In this document: in pieces, positions 12,403 to 23,601 of the stretch
Layout of the letters: each line of letters begins with the position of its first letter
Numbering within the stretch: position 1 is the stretch's first letter
Program-made: the position numbers and the translations under genes
DNA from: Thermocrinis ruber
GTDB taxonomy: Bacteria; Aquificota; Aquificia; Aquificales; Aquificaceae
Assembly (NCBI RefSeq): GCF_000512735.1
Contig: NZ_CP007028.1
Location: forward strand, 992,001 to 1,056,000
DNA: 64,000 bases
Direction: 5' to 3'
The notes under the pieces: generated by a model
Seen by the model: only the letters and a program-made list of their open reading frames with translations
Database searches by the model: none
Told to the model about the DNA's origin: nothing

Positions 12403-13215
12403 TCAAGTGGGGGTGGAGGGACTCGAACCCTCACGGGGGGTTTCCCCTGGGGATTTTAAGTCCCCTGCGTCTGCCAGTTCCGCCACACCCCCAGCTTTTA
12501 ATATTTTAACTACATACTCCGCCACTTCTGGAAGGACTTTTAAATTTATGCCATTAATCTGTGCAGGCATACAGTCTATTAGAGCATTTAACAAAAAGAC
12601 ACCCTCAAAGTCCTCCAATCTATCAACTCTTATGCGTTCCTCTTGAATCTCTATGCGGGTTTTCAAAAGCCTTAAAGTAGTCCCCTCAAGCCTTCCACAT
12701 TCCACCGCGGGTGTGTAGAATTTGCTTCCCTTCAAAAAGAGCAAATTAGCGGAGGATGTCTCGCACACTTCTTCCCTCTCGTTGATGACTATACCATCGT
12801 AAAAACCATTCCTAAGGGCATCCTTTTTGACCAGAACGTTAAAAAGATAGCTGGTAGTTTTGTGTTTGCACAGGGGATCCTTCGAATGTCTTCTGTAAGG
12901 AGAGAGTTTAAGAAAAAGGGGAGCCTTGGGCAGGTTAAGTCTCTTCTTTATTATGAGCTTTTGGTAAGTTTTTGATGAGCCACCGTAATAGTCATCACCT
13001 TCAGAAAGAAGGCAGAACTTTAGGTAGGTGGGCTCTTCCACTGGCAAAAGGCAATCTTTTATAAATTCCTCATAGCTTGGATAAGGAATTCCAAGGAACT
13101 CTGCGGAACTTTTTAGCCTCTCATAGTGCAATTTTAACCTTTCTTCCGTAGAAGGGAGCTTTATGGTCTCAAAGAGACCCTCTCCGTATAACAGGGTCCT
13201 GTTGATCACTCCCAT
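12403..13215 (-). CDS. Class IV aminotransferase, PabC-like, reading through a tRNA
   Basis: A fold-type IV PLP enzyme, probably 4-amino-4-deoxychorismate lyase (folate pathway) or a branched-chain/D-amino acid aminotransferase. The PLP lysine is in HKTTSYLFN, with CETSSANLLF and RLEGTTLRLL as family motifs. The family-like part ends at about residue 241 (EYVVKILK). There is no stop codon there: the frame continues through the whole of tRNA-Leu(UAA), giving a tail AGGVAELADAGDLKSPGE..., and stops at TGA 12403-12405 just after it. Start 13215 overlaps the DUF72 gene by 10 nt. Confidence 0.85.
   Translation of the reverse strand: MGVINRTLLYGEGLFETIKLPSTEERLKLHYERLKSSAEFLGIPYPSYEEFIKDCLLPVEEPTYLKFCLLSEGDDYYGGSSKTYQKLIIKKRLNLPKAPLFLKLSPYRRHSKDPLCKHKTTSYLFNVLVKKDALRNGFYDGIVINEREEVCETSSANLLFLKGSKFYTPAVECGRLEGTTLRLLKTRIEIQEERIRVDRLEDFEGVFLLNALIDCMPAQINGINLKVLPEVAEYVVKILKAGGVAELADAGDLKSPGETPREGSSPSTPT
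12408..12492 (-). tRNA. tRNA-Leu (anticodon UAA)
   Basis: An 85-nt type II tRNA. The acceptor arm GGGGGTG (5') pairs with CACCCCC (3'), the D-arm reads GGCGGAACTGGCAGAC, the anticodon loop CTTAAAA gives UAA (12456-12458), a long variable arm follows, and the T-arm is GAGGGTTCGAGTCCCTC. The discriminator base is A at 12408. CCA is not encoded. It lies inside the reading frame of the pabC-like gene on the same strand and 10 nt before dcd. Confidence 0.97.
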
Positions 13216-13997
13216 TCCCTCTCTGCGTAAGCCTTTTGCAAGCTTTGGGGGATTTCCACCTCAATGCCAAAGAGGAGTTTCATTTGGAGGGCGTTGAGAA
13301 CAGCCTTTGCCTTTGCGGTATTGTTAAAGAAAATATAAGTTTCTCTATCTCCAAGGGCTTGGATCTTTTCCTTTAGCTTTTTCAGTTCCTCCAAAGAGTA
13401 TAGGTAGTCGTAGAGGTTCTCCGGATCCCTCCCGTGAAGTCTAACGTAGTTTATAGAGCCCACACCCACCCACGGACCCACCAAAAACTTATCACCCTTA
13501 GGTGCATCACAGTTAACTATAGAAAAACCCACATCCTCCAAAAATTGGTAAAAGTCTGCCCTTCTAAAGCTCTTATTTCTTACTTCCAAAGCGCGGTCAA
13601 AACCTCTAAAATCTTCAGAGAGTTTTTCTATGTAATTTAAGGCCTCCGCGGAGTATCCAAAATTGTTTGGAAACTGAAAGAGTATAGCTATAAGCCTTTC
13701 CTCGTTGGCTATTGGCTCTATAGAGTAAAGAAACCTTTTAACGTCCTCTTGGGAGTAGTTTCTCTTGTGAGTGAATACTCTGTGGGCCTTTAGGGCAAAC
13801 CTTAACTTGCTTGTCCTTTCCAAAAGGCTTTTGACTGTTGCCCTATCGGGAAACCTGTAGAAGGAAGCGTTAAGTTCAAGGACGTTGAAAAATTTTTCGT
13901 AATAGCTAAGCCACTCCTGTCTTTTTAAACGGGGTGGGTAAAAGGTACCCACCCAATCCCTGTAATAAAAACCGCTACAACCTATATAGACCCTCAA
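13206..13997 (-). CDS. DUF72 family protein
   Basis: A 263-residue TIM-barrel-like protein of the widespread DUF72 (YecE) family, starting with the typical [17 protein letters not shown] and containing [15 protein letters not shown] and a [15 protein letters not shown] segment near the C-terminus. No biochemical function is established for the family. It overlaps atpA by 4 nt (ATGA) and pabC-like by 10 nt, so the three are probably one transcript. Confidence 0.93.
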   Translation of the reverse strand: MRVYIGCSGFYYRDWVGTFYPPRLKRQEWLSYYEKFFNVLELNASFYRFPDRATVKSLLERTSKLRFALKAHRVFTHKRNYSQEDVKRFLYSIEPIANEERLIAILFQFPNNFGYSAEALNYIEKLSEDFRGFDRALEVRNKSFRRADFYQFLEDVGFSIVNCDAPKGDKFLVGPWVGVGSINYVRLHGRDPENLYDYLYSLEELKKLKEKIQALGDRETYIFFNNTAKAKAVLNALQMKLLFGIEVEIPQSLQKAYAEREWE

Positions 13998-15505
13998 GGG
14001 GTAAATTTGGACTTAAAGTCCTTCAGGGCTTCGTCAATGCGCTTTTTGAGATCATCATCCAAAGCCTTCTTTTCCCTAATGTCCTTGAGTATATCGGGTC
14101 TTTGGTTATCCAAGTATGCATACAGTTCCTTTTCAAACTTCCTTACCGCTTCCACAGGAAGGTCGTCCAAATAGCCGTTGGTTCCAGCGTATATGGCTAC
14201 GATTTGCTTTTCTACTGGTATGGGATTGTAAGGCTCTTGCTTGAGAAGTTCCACAAGTCTTAGACCTCTGTTTATAGTCTGCTGGGTTGCCTTGTCAAGC
14301 TCAGAGGCAAACTGAACGAAGGCTTCCAGTTCTCTAAACTGAGCTAGCTCTAGCCTTAAGGTACCGGCTACCTGCTTCATAGCCTTTATTTGCGCCGCAC
14401 CACCAACCCGAGACACAGAAAGACCTACGTTTATGGCAGGTCTGATACCCTTGTTAAAGAGGTCTGATTCCAAGTAGATCTGCCCATCAGTTATGGAGAT
14501 AACGTTTGTGGGAATGTATGCTGCCACGTCTCCAGCTTTTGTTTCAATTATAGGAAGAGCTGTCAAAGAACCCGCACCAAGCTCGTCGTTGAGCTTTGCA
14601 GCCCTTTCTAAGAGCCTTGAGTGGAGGTAAAAGACGTCACCCGGGTAAGCTTCCCTTCCGGGAGGTCTTCTCATCAACAAAGATAGCTGTCTGTAAGCTT
14701 CCGCGTGCTTGGAAAGGTCATCGTATATTATCAAAGCATGCTTTCCATTGTCCCTAAAGTATTCACCTATGGTACATCCCACGAAGGGTGCCAAGTATTG
14801 CAAAGAGGCCGGGTCTGTGGCGGAAGCTACCACCACGCAGGTATATTCCATAGCTCCACTTCTTTCTAATAGCTCTATGATCCTTGCAGTGGTGGAGCGC
14901 TTCTGTCCTATGGCTACATAAATACAGTATACATCTGTGTCTTTTTGGTTCAAAATAGTGTCTATACATATGGTAGTTTTACCCGTGGACCTGTCCCCTA
15001 TGATCAACTCCCTCTGACCCCTTCCTATGGGGATCATGGCGTCTATTGCCTTTATACCCGTTTGCAGTGGCTCATGAACAGACTTCCTTTTCACCACACC
15101 GGGAGCTATCTTTTCCACCGGAGACCTGTACTCATACTGGATTGGCCCTTTTCCATCAAGGGGATTTCCGAGTGGATCTATGACCCTACCTATGAGCCCC
15201 TCTCCCACAGGAGCGTCCAATATTCTTCCGGTCCTTCTTACCAATGAACCTTCCCTTATACCGCTTTCGTTACCAAGGATGATTATACCCACGTTATCCT
15301 CTTCCAAGTTGAAGGCAAGACCTAATGTTCCCCCTTCAAACTCCACTACCTCGTTTGCCATAACATTGTCCAGTCCATAAGCCCTCGCCACACCGTCACC
15401 CACATAATAAACCACACCTACCTCTTCCATTTTTATGGACTCTTCCAAGCCCTTTAGCTGTTCCTTCAGCATCTGCAAGGCTTCTTCATAGCTAATAGTC
15501 GCCAT
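13994..15505 (-). CDS. atpA: F-type ATP synthase subunit alpha
   Basis: The 503-residue alpha subunit of F1, the non-catalytic nucleotide-binding partner of beta. It has the N-terminal beta-barrel, Walker A (GDRSTGKTT), the [14 protein letters not shown] region ([17 protein letters not shown]), the Arg finger in [10 protein letters not shown] and a normal C-terminal helical domain. A strong Shine-Dalgarno AGGAGGTG precedes ATG 15505. No other ATP synthase gene is adjacent; the upstream neighbour is divergent and the downstream one is DUF72, so the atp genes must be dispersed in this genome. Confidence 0.98.
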   Translation of the reverse strand: MATISYEEALQMLKEQLKGLEESIKMEEVGVVYYVGDGVARAYGLDNVMANEVVEFEGGTLGLAFNLEEDNVGIIILGNESGIREGSLVRRTGRILDAPVGEGLIGRVIDPLGNPLDGKGPIQYEYRSPVEKIAPGVVKRKSVHEPLQTGIKAIDAMIPIGRGQRELIIGDRSTGKTTICIDTILNQKDTDVYCIYVAIGQKRSTTARIIELLERSGAMEYTCVVVASATDPASLQYLAPFVGCTIGEYFRDNGKHALIIYDDLSKHAEAYRQLSLLMRRPPGREAYPGDVFYLHSRLLERAAKLNDELGAGSLTALPIIETKAGDVAAYIPTNVISITDGQIYLESDLFNKGIRPAINVGLSVSRVGGAAQIKAMKQVAGTLRLELAQFRELEAFVQFASELDKATQQTINRGLRLVELLKQEPYNPIPVEKQIVAIYAGTNGYLDDLPVEAVRKFEKELYAYLDNQRPDILKDIREKKALDDDLKKRIDEALKDFKSKFTP

Positions 15506-15569
15506 AACAACACCTCCTAAACGTGCGCTTTTGGTTTAATATTATAACCAACAAATTTCGGAGGGGAAA

Positions 15570-16142
15570 ATGATTGTGGATGTGGCTAAAAAGGTCATAA
15601 GATTAAAAATCGTCTACTATGGTCCAACCATGTCCGGCAAAACTACCAACCTTGAAAAACTCTCAGCCCTAAATGGGCTGAAGCTTATGAAGATAGACAC
15701 AAAGGGTGATAGAACGTTAGTCTTTGACTTTTCTACAAAAACAGTGCAGGTAGGTAATATGACCGCAAGCTTTGCCCTTTACACCATACCCGGTCAGGAA
15801 ATATACAAGGACATAAGGCTTACCGTTTTAAGAGGTGTGGATGGTGTTGTATTTGTGGCGGATTCTCAGGAACATAGGTTAGGCGAGAATGTAGAGTTTT
15901 TCAATTTACTCAAGGAAGATCTTCCTAAGGTAGGCAAAAGATACGAAGAGGTGCCTGTGGTTATACAATACAACAAAATGGATCTGCCAAATGCCTTACC
16001 TTTTGAAGTGCTAGAGGAGGAAATAAACAAAGATAAGCTACTATCCGTCTGCGCAATTGCAATAAGGGGAGAGGGAGTTGCGGAAACTTTTAGCTTGCTT
16101 GAAGGGTTCTTACTATCAAAATTGGAGCGTATGATAGGATGA
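15570..16142 (+). CDS. MglA-like small Ras-family GTPase
   Basis: A 190-residue cytoplasmic GTPase closest in pattern to MglA, the polarity and motility switch of Myxococcus and Thermus. It shows the P-loop GPTMSGKT (residues 18-25), a TDRT-like switch region (KGDRTLVFDF), the MglA-type G3 TIPGQE (about 71-76) instead of the Ras DxxGQ, FVADSQEHR, and G4 as YNKMDLP (about 134-140). The start has a Shine-Dalgarno GGAGG and TATTATAAC upstream. No MglB/roadblock gene is adjacent. It overlaps the next gene by ATGA and heads a four-gene signalling operon. Confidence 0.88.
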   Translation: MIVDVAKKVIRLKIVYYGPTMSGKTTNLEKLSALNGLKLMKIDTKGDRTLVFDFSTKTVQVGNMTASFALYTIPGQEIYKDIRLTVLRGVDGVVFVADSQEHRLGENVEFFNLLKEDLPKVGKRYEEVPVVIQYNKMDLPNALPFEVLEEEINKDKLLSVCAIAIRGEGVAETFSLLEGFLLSKLERMIG

Positions 16143-17560
16143 TATCTGGATATCTGAGTTCTCAACAGGATTTTGTAGATCTGATAAACAGCTATCTATT
16201 CAACAAACAGGGAGTGCTTGAAATATATCTAGAAGGTAGGTCAATAGAGCTTTACGTTGAAAATGGCCTTATCAAAGGCTTTTATACTGAAACTGAAGGA
16301 TTAAAAGCCGAAGAAATAAATAAAAAGTCCCTCTTATTATACAGTCTGTTTGACATACTTGACAATCCAAGTGCCCTATTTTCCTTTAAAAATTCTCCAG
16401 AGAGAGAATACCACTTTAAGTTGGAAGAACCCATATCTGCAGAAGAACTTATTTTACAGCTTCAGCTTGCCTATCAAGAGTTCAAATCCCTTCTCAATTT
16501 GATAATAACACCATATGCTACGATTAGAGTGCTAAAGCCTTTTGAAAATATGCAAAATTACGAAGGTAGAACCTTTGTTTCTGTTATTCTTACCTCCAAT
16601 GAAACCTTAACATCAGAAATAAGAAAACTTCAAGAACTTCTTCGCGCTGGCTTCTTAGATATAGGACAGTTTTCTACGCCAGAGGCAGGCAAAAGGATCT
16701 ACGAAGTAGATTACATATTAAAAAATGTAAGTATAAAAAATGTAAATACATTCTCTATTCTTGAGAGCTTAATGCTGAGCAAATTCACAGGTTTTATAAA
16801 CATATATGATAATTACAACAACTACGAACTTTACATTCAAAAAGGTAAGCCGATAGCCCTCTATCCATACAACTTTGACTTTTTTGACCTTATCCTAACA
16901 CCTCAAGCAGATTTAGCTATGGATGTGGTAAGTATGCCCGAGGAAATTATCAATAAGTTTATTTTAAAGCATTCAAACAGAAGACTCATATCTGGTCTTC
17001 CGGACAGTTTTATAGAGTTAGGTAAGACTTTTATAGGAATTATAAAGAGCGGATTTACTGGATTGCTTATGCTTCAAAAAGCGAACGAGCGTATGTATTT
17101 TGCTTACGACAATGGTATCTTACTGGCTTCCCTTTTGGAGAATGAAAAGCTAAAAATATACAACGCGGACCCATACAGGGATGGTTTTTTAGTGGATCTT
17201 ATTTCCTTTGAACCCATGGAAAATTTCCTAGAGGTTATGCACCTTCTTTTTATAAATGTGGTCTACGGCGTTATTCTTAGACATAGCAATCAAGTGGTGC
17301 AAAGCATACTTTACTATCTTTCTTCCTCTGACCTTTTCAAAGTGATGGAGGGTAGTATATACTTTAGAGTAGATCCAAGGGATAGAAGGGAAGAGATCCT
17401 GAGCTTTCTTTCTTTCCTGTTGGATGTAGGATACAAAATACTGGGTAAAAAGAAGCTGGAGGAGGAATTAGAAAACTCCCTCCATCCTTACAGGGACATC
17501 TTTAAAGTTTTGGAAATAGAGGAATACGCAAGGTTCTGGAATGAGGGTGCTATTAGTTGA
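16139..17560 (+). CDS. Protein with PATAN/DUF4388-like repeats
   Basis: A 473-residue soluble protein without membrane segments. Three segments share a pattern of short beta strands with a glycine turn and G-x-P/I-x-A/G: about 5-70 (QGVLEIYLEGRSIELYVENG), 205-290 (FTGFINIYDNYNNYELYIQK) and 298-370 (FTGLLMLQKANERMYFAYDN). These resemble DUF4388/PATAN modules of chemosensory and polarity systems, but homology needs a profile search. Codon use is clearly more AT-rich than in neighbouring housekeeping genes. It is coupled to the MglA-like gene (ATGA) and overlaps the response regulator by 20 nt. A GTPase effector or adaptor role is inferred from position only. Confidence 0.6.
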   Translation: MISGYLSSQQDFVDLINSYLFNKQGVLEIYLEGRSIELYVENGLIKGFYTETEGLKAEEINKKSLLLYSLFDILDNPSALFSFKNSPEREYHFKLEEPISAEELILQLQLAYQEFKSLLNLIITPYATIRVLKPFENMQNYEGRTFVSVILTSNETLTSEIRKLQELLRAGFLDIGQFSTPEAGKRIYEVDYILKNVSIKNVNTFSILESLMLSKFTGFINIYDNYNNYELYIQKGKPIALYPYNFDFFDLILTPQADLAMDVVSMPEEIINKFILKHSNRRLISGLPDSFIELGKTFIGIIKSGFTGLLMLQKANERMYFAYDNGILLASLLENEKLKIYNADPYRDGFLVDLISFEPMENFLEVMHLLFINVVYGVILRHSNQVVQSILYYLSSSDLFKVMEGSIYFRVDPRDRREEILSFLSFLLDVGYKILGKKKLEEELENSLHPYRDIFKVLEIEEYARFWNEGAIS

Positions 17561-18212
17561 AGATGATAAAGAGTTGGGGGATATGATTAAAAGAGTTTTA
17601 AGTGCGGAGGGTTATGAAGTAGAGTGGGTGCAAGATGGTTTCTTGGCTTTGAAAAACCTCTCAGAAAAGGACTACGACCTTTTACTTCTTGATCTCATGC
17701 TACCGAGGTTTGATGGTATAAAAATATGTAAAAAGGTAAGGGAAAGCAAAGACATACCAATTTTGGTGATCACCGCCCGAGGGCAGATAGAAGATAAGGT
17801 AGAGGTCCTCCAAGCGGGGGCGGATGATTACATCACAAAACCCTTTTCCTTTAAAGAGTTGCTTGCAAGGATCCAAGCGGTTATGAGAAGGTACAAAAGG
17901 ACAGAAGACATAATAAGGGTGGGGGAACTCATTATAAATCTGGCGTCCCACGAAGTCATATACAAAGGTAATAAGATAAACCTAACGAAGAGAGAGTTTG
18001 AACTGCTGAAGCTACTTTCCCAAGAAGCGGGAAGGGTAGTTAGCAGGGAAGAGATATACAGAAAGGTCTGGGGATATTCTCACGAAGAGGGCTCAAACAT
18101 AGTGGATGTTTATATAAAGAACCTTAGAAGTAAGCTTGGAGACAGACCGGCAAAGTTGATACAAACCGTAAGGGGATACGGCTATAAGCTAAACGTAGAG
18201 AATGTCTCTTAA
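17541..18212 (+). CDS. OmpR/PhoB-family response regulator
   Basis: A 223-residue regulator. The receiver domain (1-120) has the acidic pair EDD (7-9), phosphoacceptor Asp51 in LLLLDLMLPRFDG, Thr in VITARGQ and Lys in YITKPF. The C-terminal winged helix (about 125-222) ends with the recognition helix and wing (SNIVDVYIKNLRSKLG, TVRGYGYKL). It is encoded between the PATAN-like protein and the histidine kinase. It could bind 11-bp-phased direct repeats, which are the usual target type of this family. Confidence 0.96.
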   Translation: MRVLLVEDDKELGDMIKRVLSAEGYEVEWVQDGFLALKNLSEKDYDLLLLDLMLPRFDGIKICKKVRESKDIPILVITARGQIEDKVEVLQAGADDYITKPFSFKELLARIQAVMRRYKRTEDIIRVGELIINLASHEVIYKGNKINLTKREFELLKLLSQEAGRVVSREEIYRKVWGYSHEEGSNIVDVYIKNLRSKLGDRPAKLIQTVRGYGYKLNVENVS

Positions 18213-19504
18213 CAAAAAGCTCTCACTATTTTTTGTATCCCTTTATCTTTTAAGTATTGCCCTTTTTACACTGGTTTCTCTCGTAGCCATCAGGCATGTG
18301 CTTATAAGCTACGCCTATGGATACATGGAAAGATACGCAAATCCAATTGTGGAGTTTTACTTAGAGGCCTATAAAGACATTGATAAAAGAATAAGCTCTT
18401 TAGCGGAAGATTTAGCCGGCGAGGATATAGGTGCTTTAGTGGTAGATAGTAAAGGAGAGATTGTAAGCTTTGTTCCACCCTTTAGGGAGGAAGTGGTAAA
18501 TTTGCCAAAGCCTGAGGTCTTCCTAAAGGAAAAAAAGGGTGTCTATAAAAACTATGCCTTCTTGACAAAAAAAGTAGGAGAAAAGTACACGGTTATTTTA
18601 CTTTTTAGGCTAAAGTCCATACAGAAAGTCCAGGACGAACTTATAAGGTTTGTAGTACTTACCGCGTCCATAGTGTCAATATTCATCCTAATTTTGGTCC
18701 CGCCCATTATAAAGAGATTTCTTGAACCTTTGAGCTATCTTACTTCTATATCCCAAAGAATCTCTAAGGAAGGTCCTTTGGAAGTGGAGGTGGCAGAAGC
18801 AAAAACAGAGGACGAGCTCGGACAGTTGCAAAAGGCTTACAAAGATATGGTAGATAGATTAAAGGAGGTTATAACTTGGCAAATAAATTTTATGAGGGAT
18901 ATAACCCATGCCCTAAACACACCTTTAACATACATAAAAGGGCAGATTGAACTTATAAGCGAAGGCTTTTACAGTGGAGAGGAATTGAAGGTTGTTCTAC
19001 AAAAGCTTCTCCAGCAAATCAATAGGATGGAGACACTTATAAAGAAGTTAATGCTTCTGATGAGGCTCCAATCTCATGTACCCTTAAGTCATAGAACTTT
19101 TTACATAAATCAATTATTTGCAGAGCTTGAAGAAGAGTATGAGTTTATAAAGGAAAGCCACGTCTTTAGAGTAGAATACCTCTCGGAGGATGTGCTCTGG
19201 GAGGGTGATTACGATTACCTAAAGCTTGCCTTGGCAAACCTCTTGGAAAACGCCTATAAATACACACCAAAAGGTGGGCTCATAAAGCTATACTACAAAG
19301 ACGATTGTATCATAGTGGAAGATAGTGGTATTGGTATTGAGGATAAAGAGAGGGTTTTTGAAGCTTTTTATCGGGAGAACAAAGAGAAAGAGGGTTTTGG
19401 ACTTGGTTTGGCAATAGTCAAGGCTATAGCCCAGAAGCAAGGGCTAAACATTCACTTAGAAAGTGAAAAGGGAAAAGGGAGCAAGTTCTACCTCTGTAGA
19501 AGGC

Positions 19505-19515
<11 letters not shown>
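18202..19515 (+). CDS. Sensor histidine kinase with an altered H-box
   Basis: A 437-residue inner-membrane kinase. It has membrane helix 1 (about 8-30), a periplasmic sensor region (about 35-145), helix 2 (about 148-170), a HAMP segment, and a HisKA dimerisation domain with His236 in DITHALNTPL. The HATPase domain is intact: N-box NLLENAYKYTP, DSGIGIED and GFGLGLAIVKAI. In the H-box the acidic residue after His is Ala237 and the Arg is Asn239, unlike the usual HELRTPL. It overlaps the regulator gene by 11 nt and the convergent ftsB-like gene by 11 nt. Confidence 0.95.
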
Positions 19516-21077
<1,562 letters not shown>

Positions 21078-21650
21078 ATGGAACTGCCACGCCTTTATGC
21101 CATAACAGACTCCAAAAGGTACGGAGAGAATTTTGAGGAAACCCTCAGAAAGGTCCTTGACAGGGGCGTCCGAATGATCCAGCTGAGGGAAAAGGAGCTT
21201 ACCGGGAGGAAGTACTATGAGCTTGCCCTTAGGGTGCGGGAAATCACCAGAGAGTACTCAGCCCTCCTGTTCATCAACGACCGGGTGGATGTTGCCCTTG
21301 CGGTCCATGCGGACGGTGTGCATCTGCCAGAAAAGGGTATACCGCCCAAGGTGGTAAAGGAGATAGCACCAAAACTTCTGATAGGATACTCTGCCCACAG
21401 CTTGGAATCAGCCCTTTACGCCCAAGAGCAGGGAGCAGACTTTATAACCCTCAGCCCCATCTTTGAAACCTCCTCACACCCGGAGGCTAAACCTTTGGGT
21501 CTTCTTTACCTACAGGAAGTTGCCAAAAAGGTAAGCATTCCTATCTACGCCCTGGGTGGTATAACTTGGGATAGGATCAAACTCTGCTATAAAAACGGTG
21601 CTTATGGCATAGCGGGCATAAGTCTCTTTATACCTTCTCAAGAAAAGTGA
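21078..21650 (+). CDS. thiE: Thiamine-phosphate synthase
   Basis: A TIM-barrel enzyme of about 190 residues that joins the hydroxymethylpyrimidine and thiazole halves of thiamine. Motifs are MIQLREKELTGRKYYELA, LLFINDRVDVALAV, DGVHLPEKG, the GYSAHSLESALYAQEQGAD stretch and YALGGITWDRI. ATG 21078 is chosen because the family begins at LPRLYAITD and a -10 hexamer lies 7 nt upstream. The upstream ATG at 21042 would start inside eno. There is no room for a TPP riboswitch. Its 3' end overlaps uvrD by 23 nt. Confidence 0.95.
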   Translation: MELPRLYAITDSKRYGENFEETLRKVLDRGVRMIQLREKELTGRKYYELALRVREITREYSALLFINDRVDVALAVHADGVHLPEKGIPPKVVKEIAPKLLIGYSAHSLESALYAQEQGADFITLSPIFETSSHPEAKPLGLLYLQEVAKKVSIPIYALGGITWDRIKLCYKNGAYGIAGISLFIPSQEK

Positions 21651-23601
21651 CGTATATGCTCTTTTGGGTTCCGCCAAAATTCACGACAGCTTTATCTCCA
21701 TCTACCCTCACTACCACGCCTTCTCCAAAAACTCTATGTCTTACCCTCTCTCCAGCCCTAAGCTTTATCCTTGGAGTTAGCTCTGGTAAGGAAGTGGTCT
21801 TTTTAAAGGCAGACAAATCCAAAAATCTCTTGTCTATGTCTGAGAGAAACCTGCTTGGAGCACTCTCTTTATCCTTCACATAGCTCATGTACAGCAGATC
21901 CTTAGCCCTTGTAATAGCCACATAAAAGAGCCTTCTTTCTTCTTCTAATTCCCTTTGGTCCTCTAAACTCTTCTCATGGGGCAAGATGCCCTCCTCAAGC
22001 CTTGGAATGAAGACCACTGAAAATTCCAAACCCTTGCTGGCGTGAATGGTCATTAGCCTTACTCCTTGCCCCTTTTCCTCATCCTCTTGCAGTAGGCTAA
22101 CCTCCTGCAGAACTTCCTCCAAGGAGTATCCTTCCATTGCCTTTTCTCTTAGATACCTCAAAAGTTCCTTCACATTCTCTTCCCTCTCCATCCAATCCTT
22201 CGGGTATCTCCCTTTCAATCCCTCAAAGAAATCTATTTGGTGTAAGAACTCCTCAAAAGCCTGTGCATAGTTCTCCAAAGAGCGTGAAAGCCTGGAAAGC
22301 TTAGAGAGAAGGTTGTAAAGGACTTTTGCTCTTACAGGGGGTAGCTCCTTAAGGGCTAAGGTGGTTGCCTTCAGCCAGTCTCCCGAGTAAAACCTCTCTA
22401 TGAAGTTTATGGTTCCCTTTCCTACTCCCTCCGCAGAGACCTCCAAAGCCCTAACAAAGCTCGCCCTGTCTGACCTATTAACCAGTAGCCTCAAAAAGCT
22501 CAGTGTATCCTTGACCTCCGCCCTCTCAAAAAACCTGACCGCACCAACCACCTTGTAGGGAATGCCCGCATTAAAGAGCGCCCTTTCGTAGCTATCCATC
22601 AGGTGGCTAACCCTGAAGAGCACCGCTATTTGGGAGAGGGGATAATGACTGCTTAAGCGCTTTATTTCTTCCGCCACCCACCTTGCCTCTTCTTCCGGCT
22701 TTGAAAATCTTCTAACAACGGGCTTTTCTTCCCCATCCCGCACCGCTATCAAACGGGGTATGAGTTCCTTCCACTCTGCCAAGGAAGCAGAAAGCACACA
22801 GTTGGCAACCTCTATTATGAACTTTTTAGAACGGTAATTGTATTCAAGCTTGACCACTTCGGGGTTGAAGTCATCTTTGAACCTCAGCATATTGTCCGGT
22901 CTTGCATAACGCCATTCATATATGCATTGGTTTGGATCTCCTACCACGCATATGTTTTCTCTACTCAACCTTTTAATGATTTCATACTGGACAGTGTTGG
23001 TGTCCTGAAACTCATCCACCAAGATGTAATCAAAGCGGTCCCTTAGGTCTTTTACCTTACAGAGTCTAAGAAGCTCCCACATAAGGTCCGAAAAGTCAAG
23101 CAGGGCATTTTCTCTCAAAAGGTATATGTACTCCTCAAAGAGTCCCTCCAAAAGCGGGTCAGAGGGAGGCTTTAGGTCCTCTCTCCTTCCGGAGATGTAT
23201 GCCCTAAAATCTTCAATCCTCTTTGCGTCTATACCCTTTTTTCTGAAAAGTTCTTTTATAAATTTGTTTTTCTCTTCCTCATCCAAGATGGAAAAATTTC
23301 TGGGAAGGTCTATAAAGCTGGCGTATTCTCGGAGGAGACTCAGGGCTACCGAATGGAAGGTACCCACCCATTTTAGCCTTATGCCTGCTACCTTCTCTAT
23401 CCTCTCTGCGATCTCCTTTGCCGCTTTGTTGGTAAAGGTAAGGGCAAGAATGCGGTCTGGACTAAGGGAAAGCTCATTAAGAAGATATTCCACTTTGTGG
23501 GCAAGGGTTTTTGTTTTTCCTGACCCTGCACCTGCAATAACCATAATGGGAGAGCCAAAGTGTCTTACCACTCTCTCTTGGGATGGATTGAGCTTATCCA
23601 T
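21628..23601 (-). CDS. UvrD/PcrA-type superfamily 1 DNA helicase
   Basis: A 657-residue 3'-5' helicase. It carries the Q motif LNPSQ, Walker A GAGSGKTKTLAHK, motif Ia LTFTNKAAKEIAERI, Walker B VDEFQDTN, GDPNQCIYEWRYA, motif V/VI LMTIHASKGLEF and FYVAITRAKDLLYMS. The C-terminal Tudor-like RNA polymerase-interaction segment of PcrA is present (GERVRHRVFGEGVVVRVDGD). It serves repair and transcription-replication conflict resolution. A GATAAT hexamer 7 nt before ATG 23601 suggests a leaderless mRNA. Confidence 0.95.
   Translation of the reverse strand: MDKLNPSQERVVRHFGSPIMVIAGAGSGKTKTLAHKVEYLLNELSLSPDRILALTFTNKAAKEIAERIEKVAGIRLKWVGTFHSVALSLLREYASFIDLPRNFSILDEEEKNKFIKELFRKKGIDAKRIEDFRAYISGRREDLKPPSDPLLEGLFEEYIYLLRENALLDFSDLMWELLRLCKVKDLRDRFDYILVDEFQDTNTVQYEIIKRLSRENICVVGDPNQCIYEWRYARPDNMLRFKDDFNPEVVKLEYNYRSKKFIIEVANCVLSASLAEWKELIPRLIAVRDGEEKPVVRRFSKPEEEARWVAEEIKRLSSHYPLSQIAVLFRVSHLMDSYERALFNAGIPYKVVGAVRFFERAEVKDTLSFLRLLVNRSDRASFVRALEVSAEGVGKGTINFIERFYSGDWLKATTLALKELPPVRAKVLYNLLSKLSRLSRSLENYAQAFEEFLHQIDFFEGLKGRYPKDWMEREENVKELLRYLREKAMEGYSLEEVLQEVSLLQEDEEKGQGVRLMTIHASKGLEFSVVFIPRLEEGILPHEKSLEDQRELEEERRLFYVAITRAKDLLYMSYVKDKESAPSRFLSDIDKRFLDLSAFKKTTSLPELTPRIKLRAGERVRHRVFGEGVVVRVDGDKAVVNFGGTQKSIYVTFLEKV

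Noticed and set aside
12403-12492. The tail AGGVAELADAGDLKSPG as a genuine conserved protein domain.
   Set aside because: It is the direct translation of the tRNA-Leu gene, a known source of false protein tails; only the missing stop codon is treated as real.
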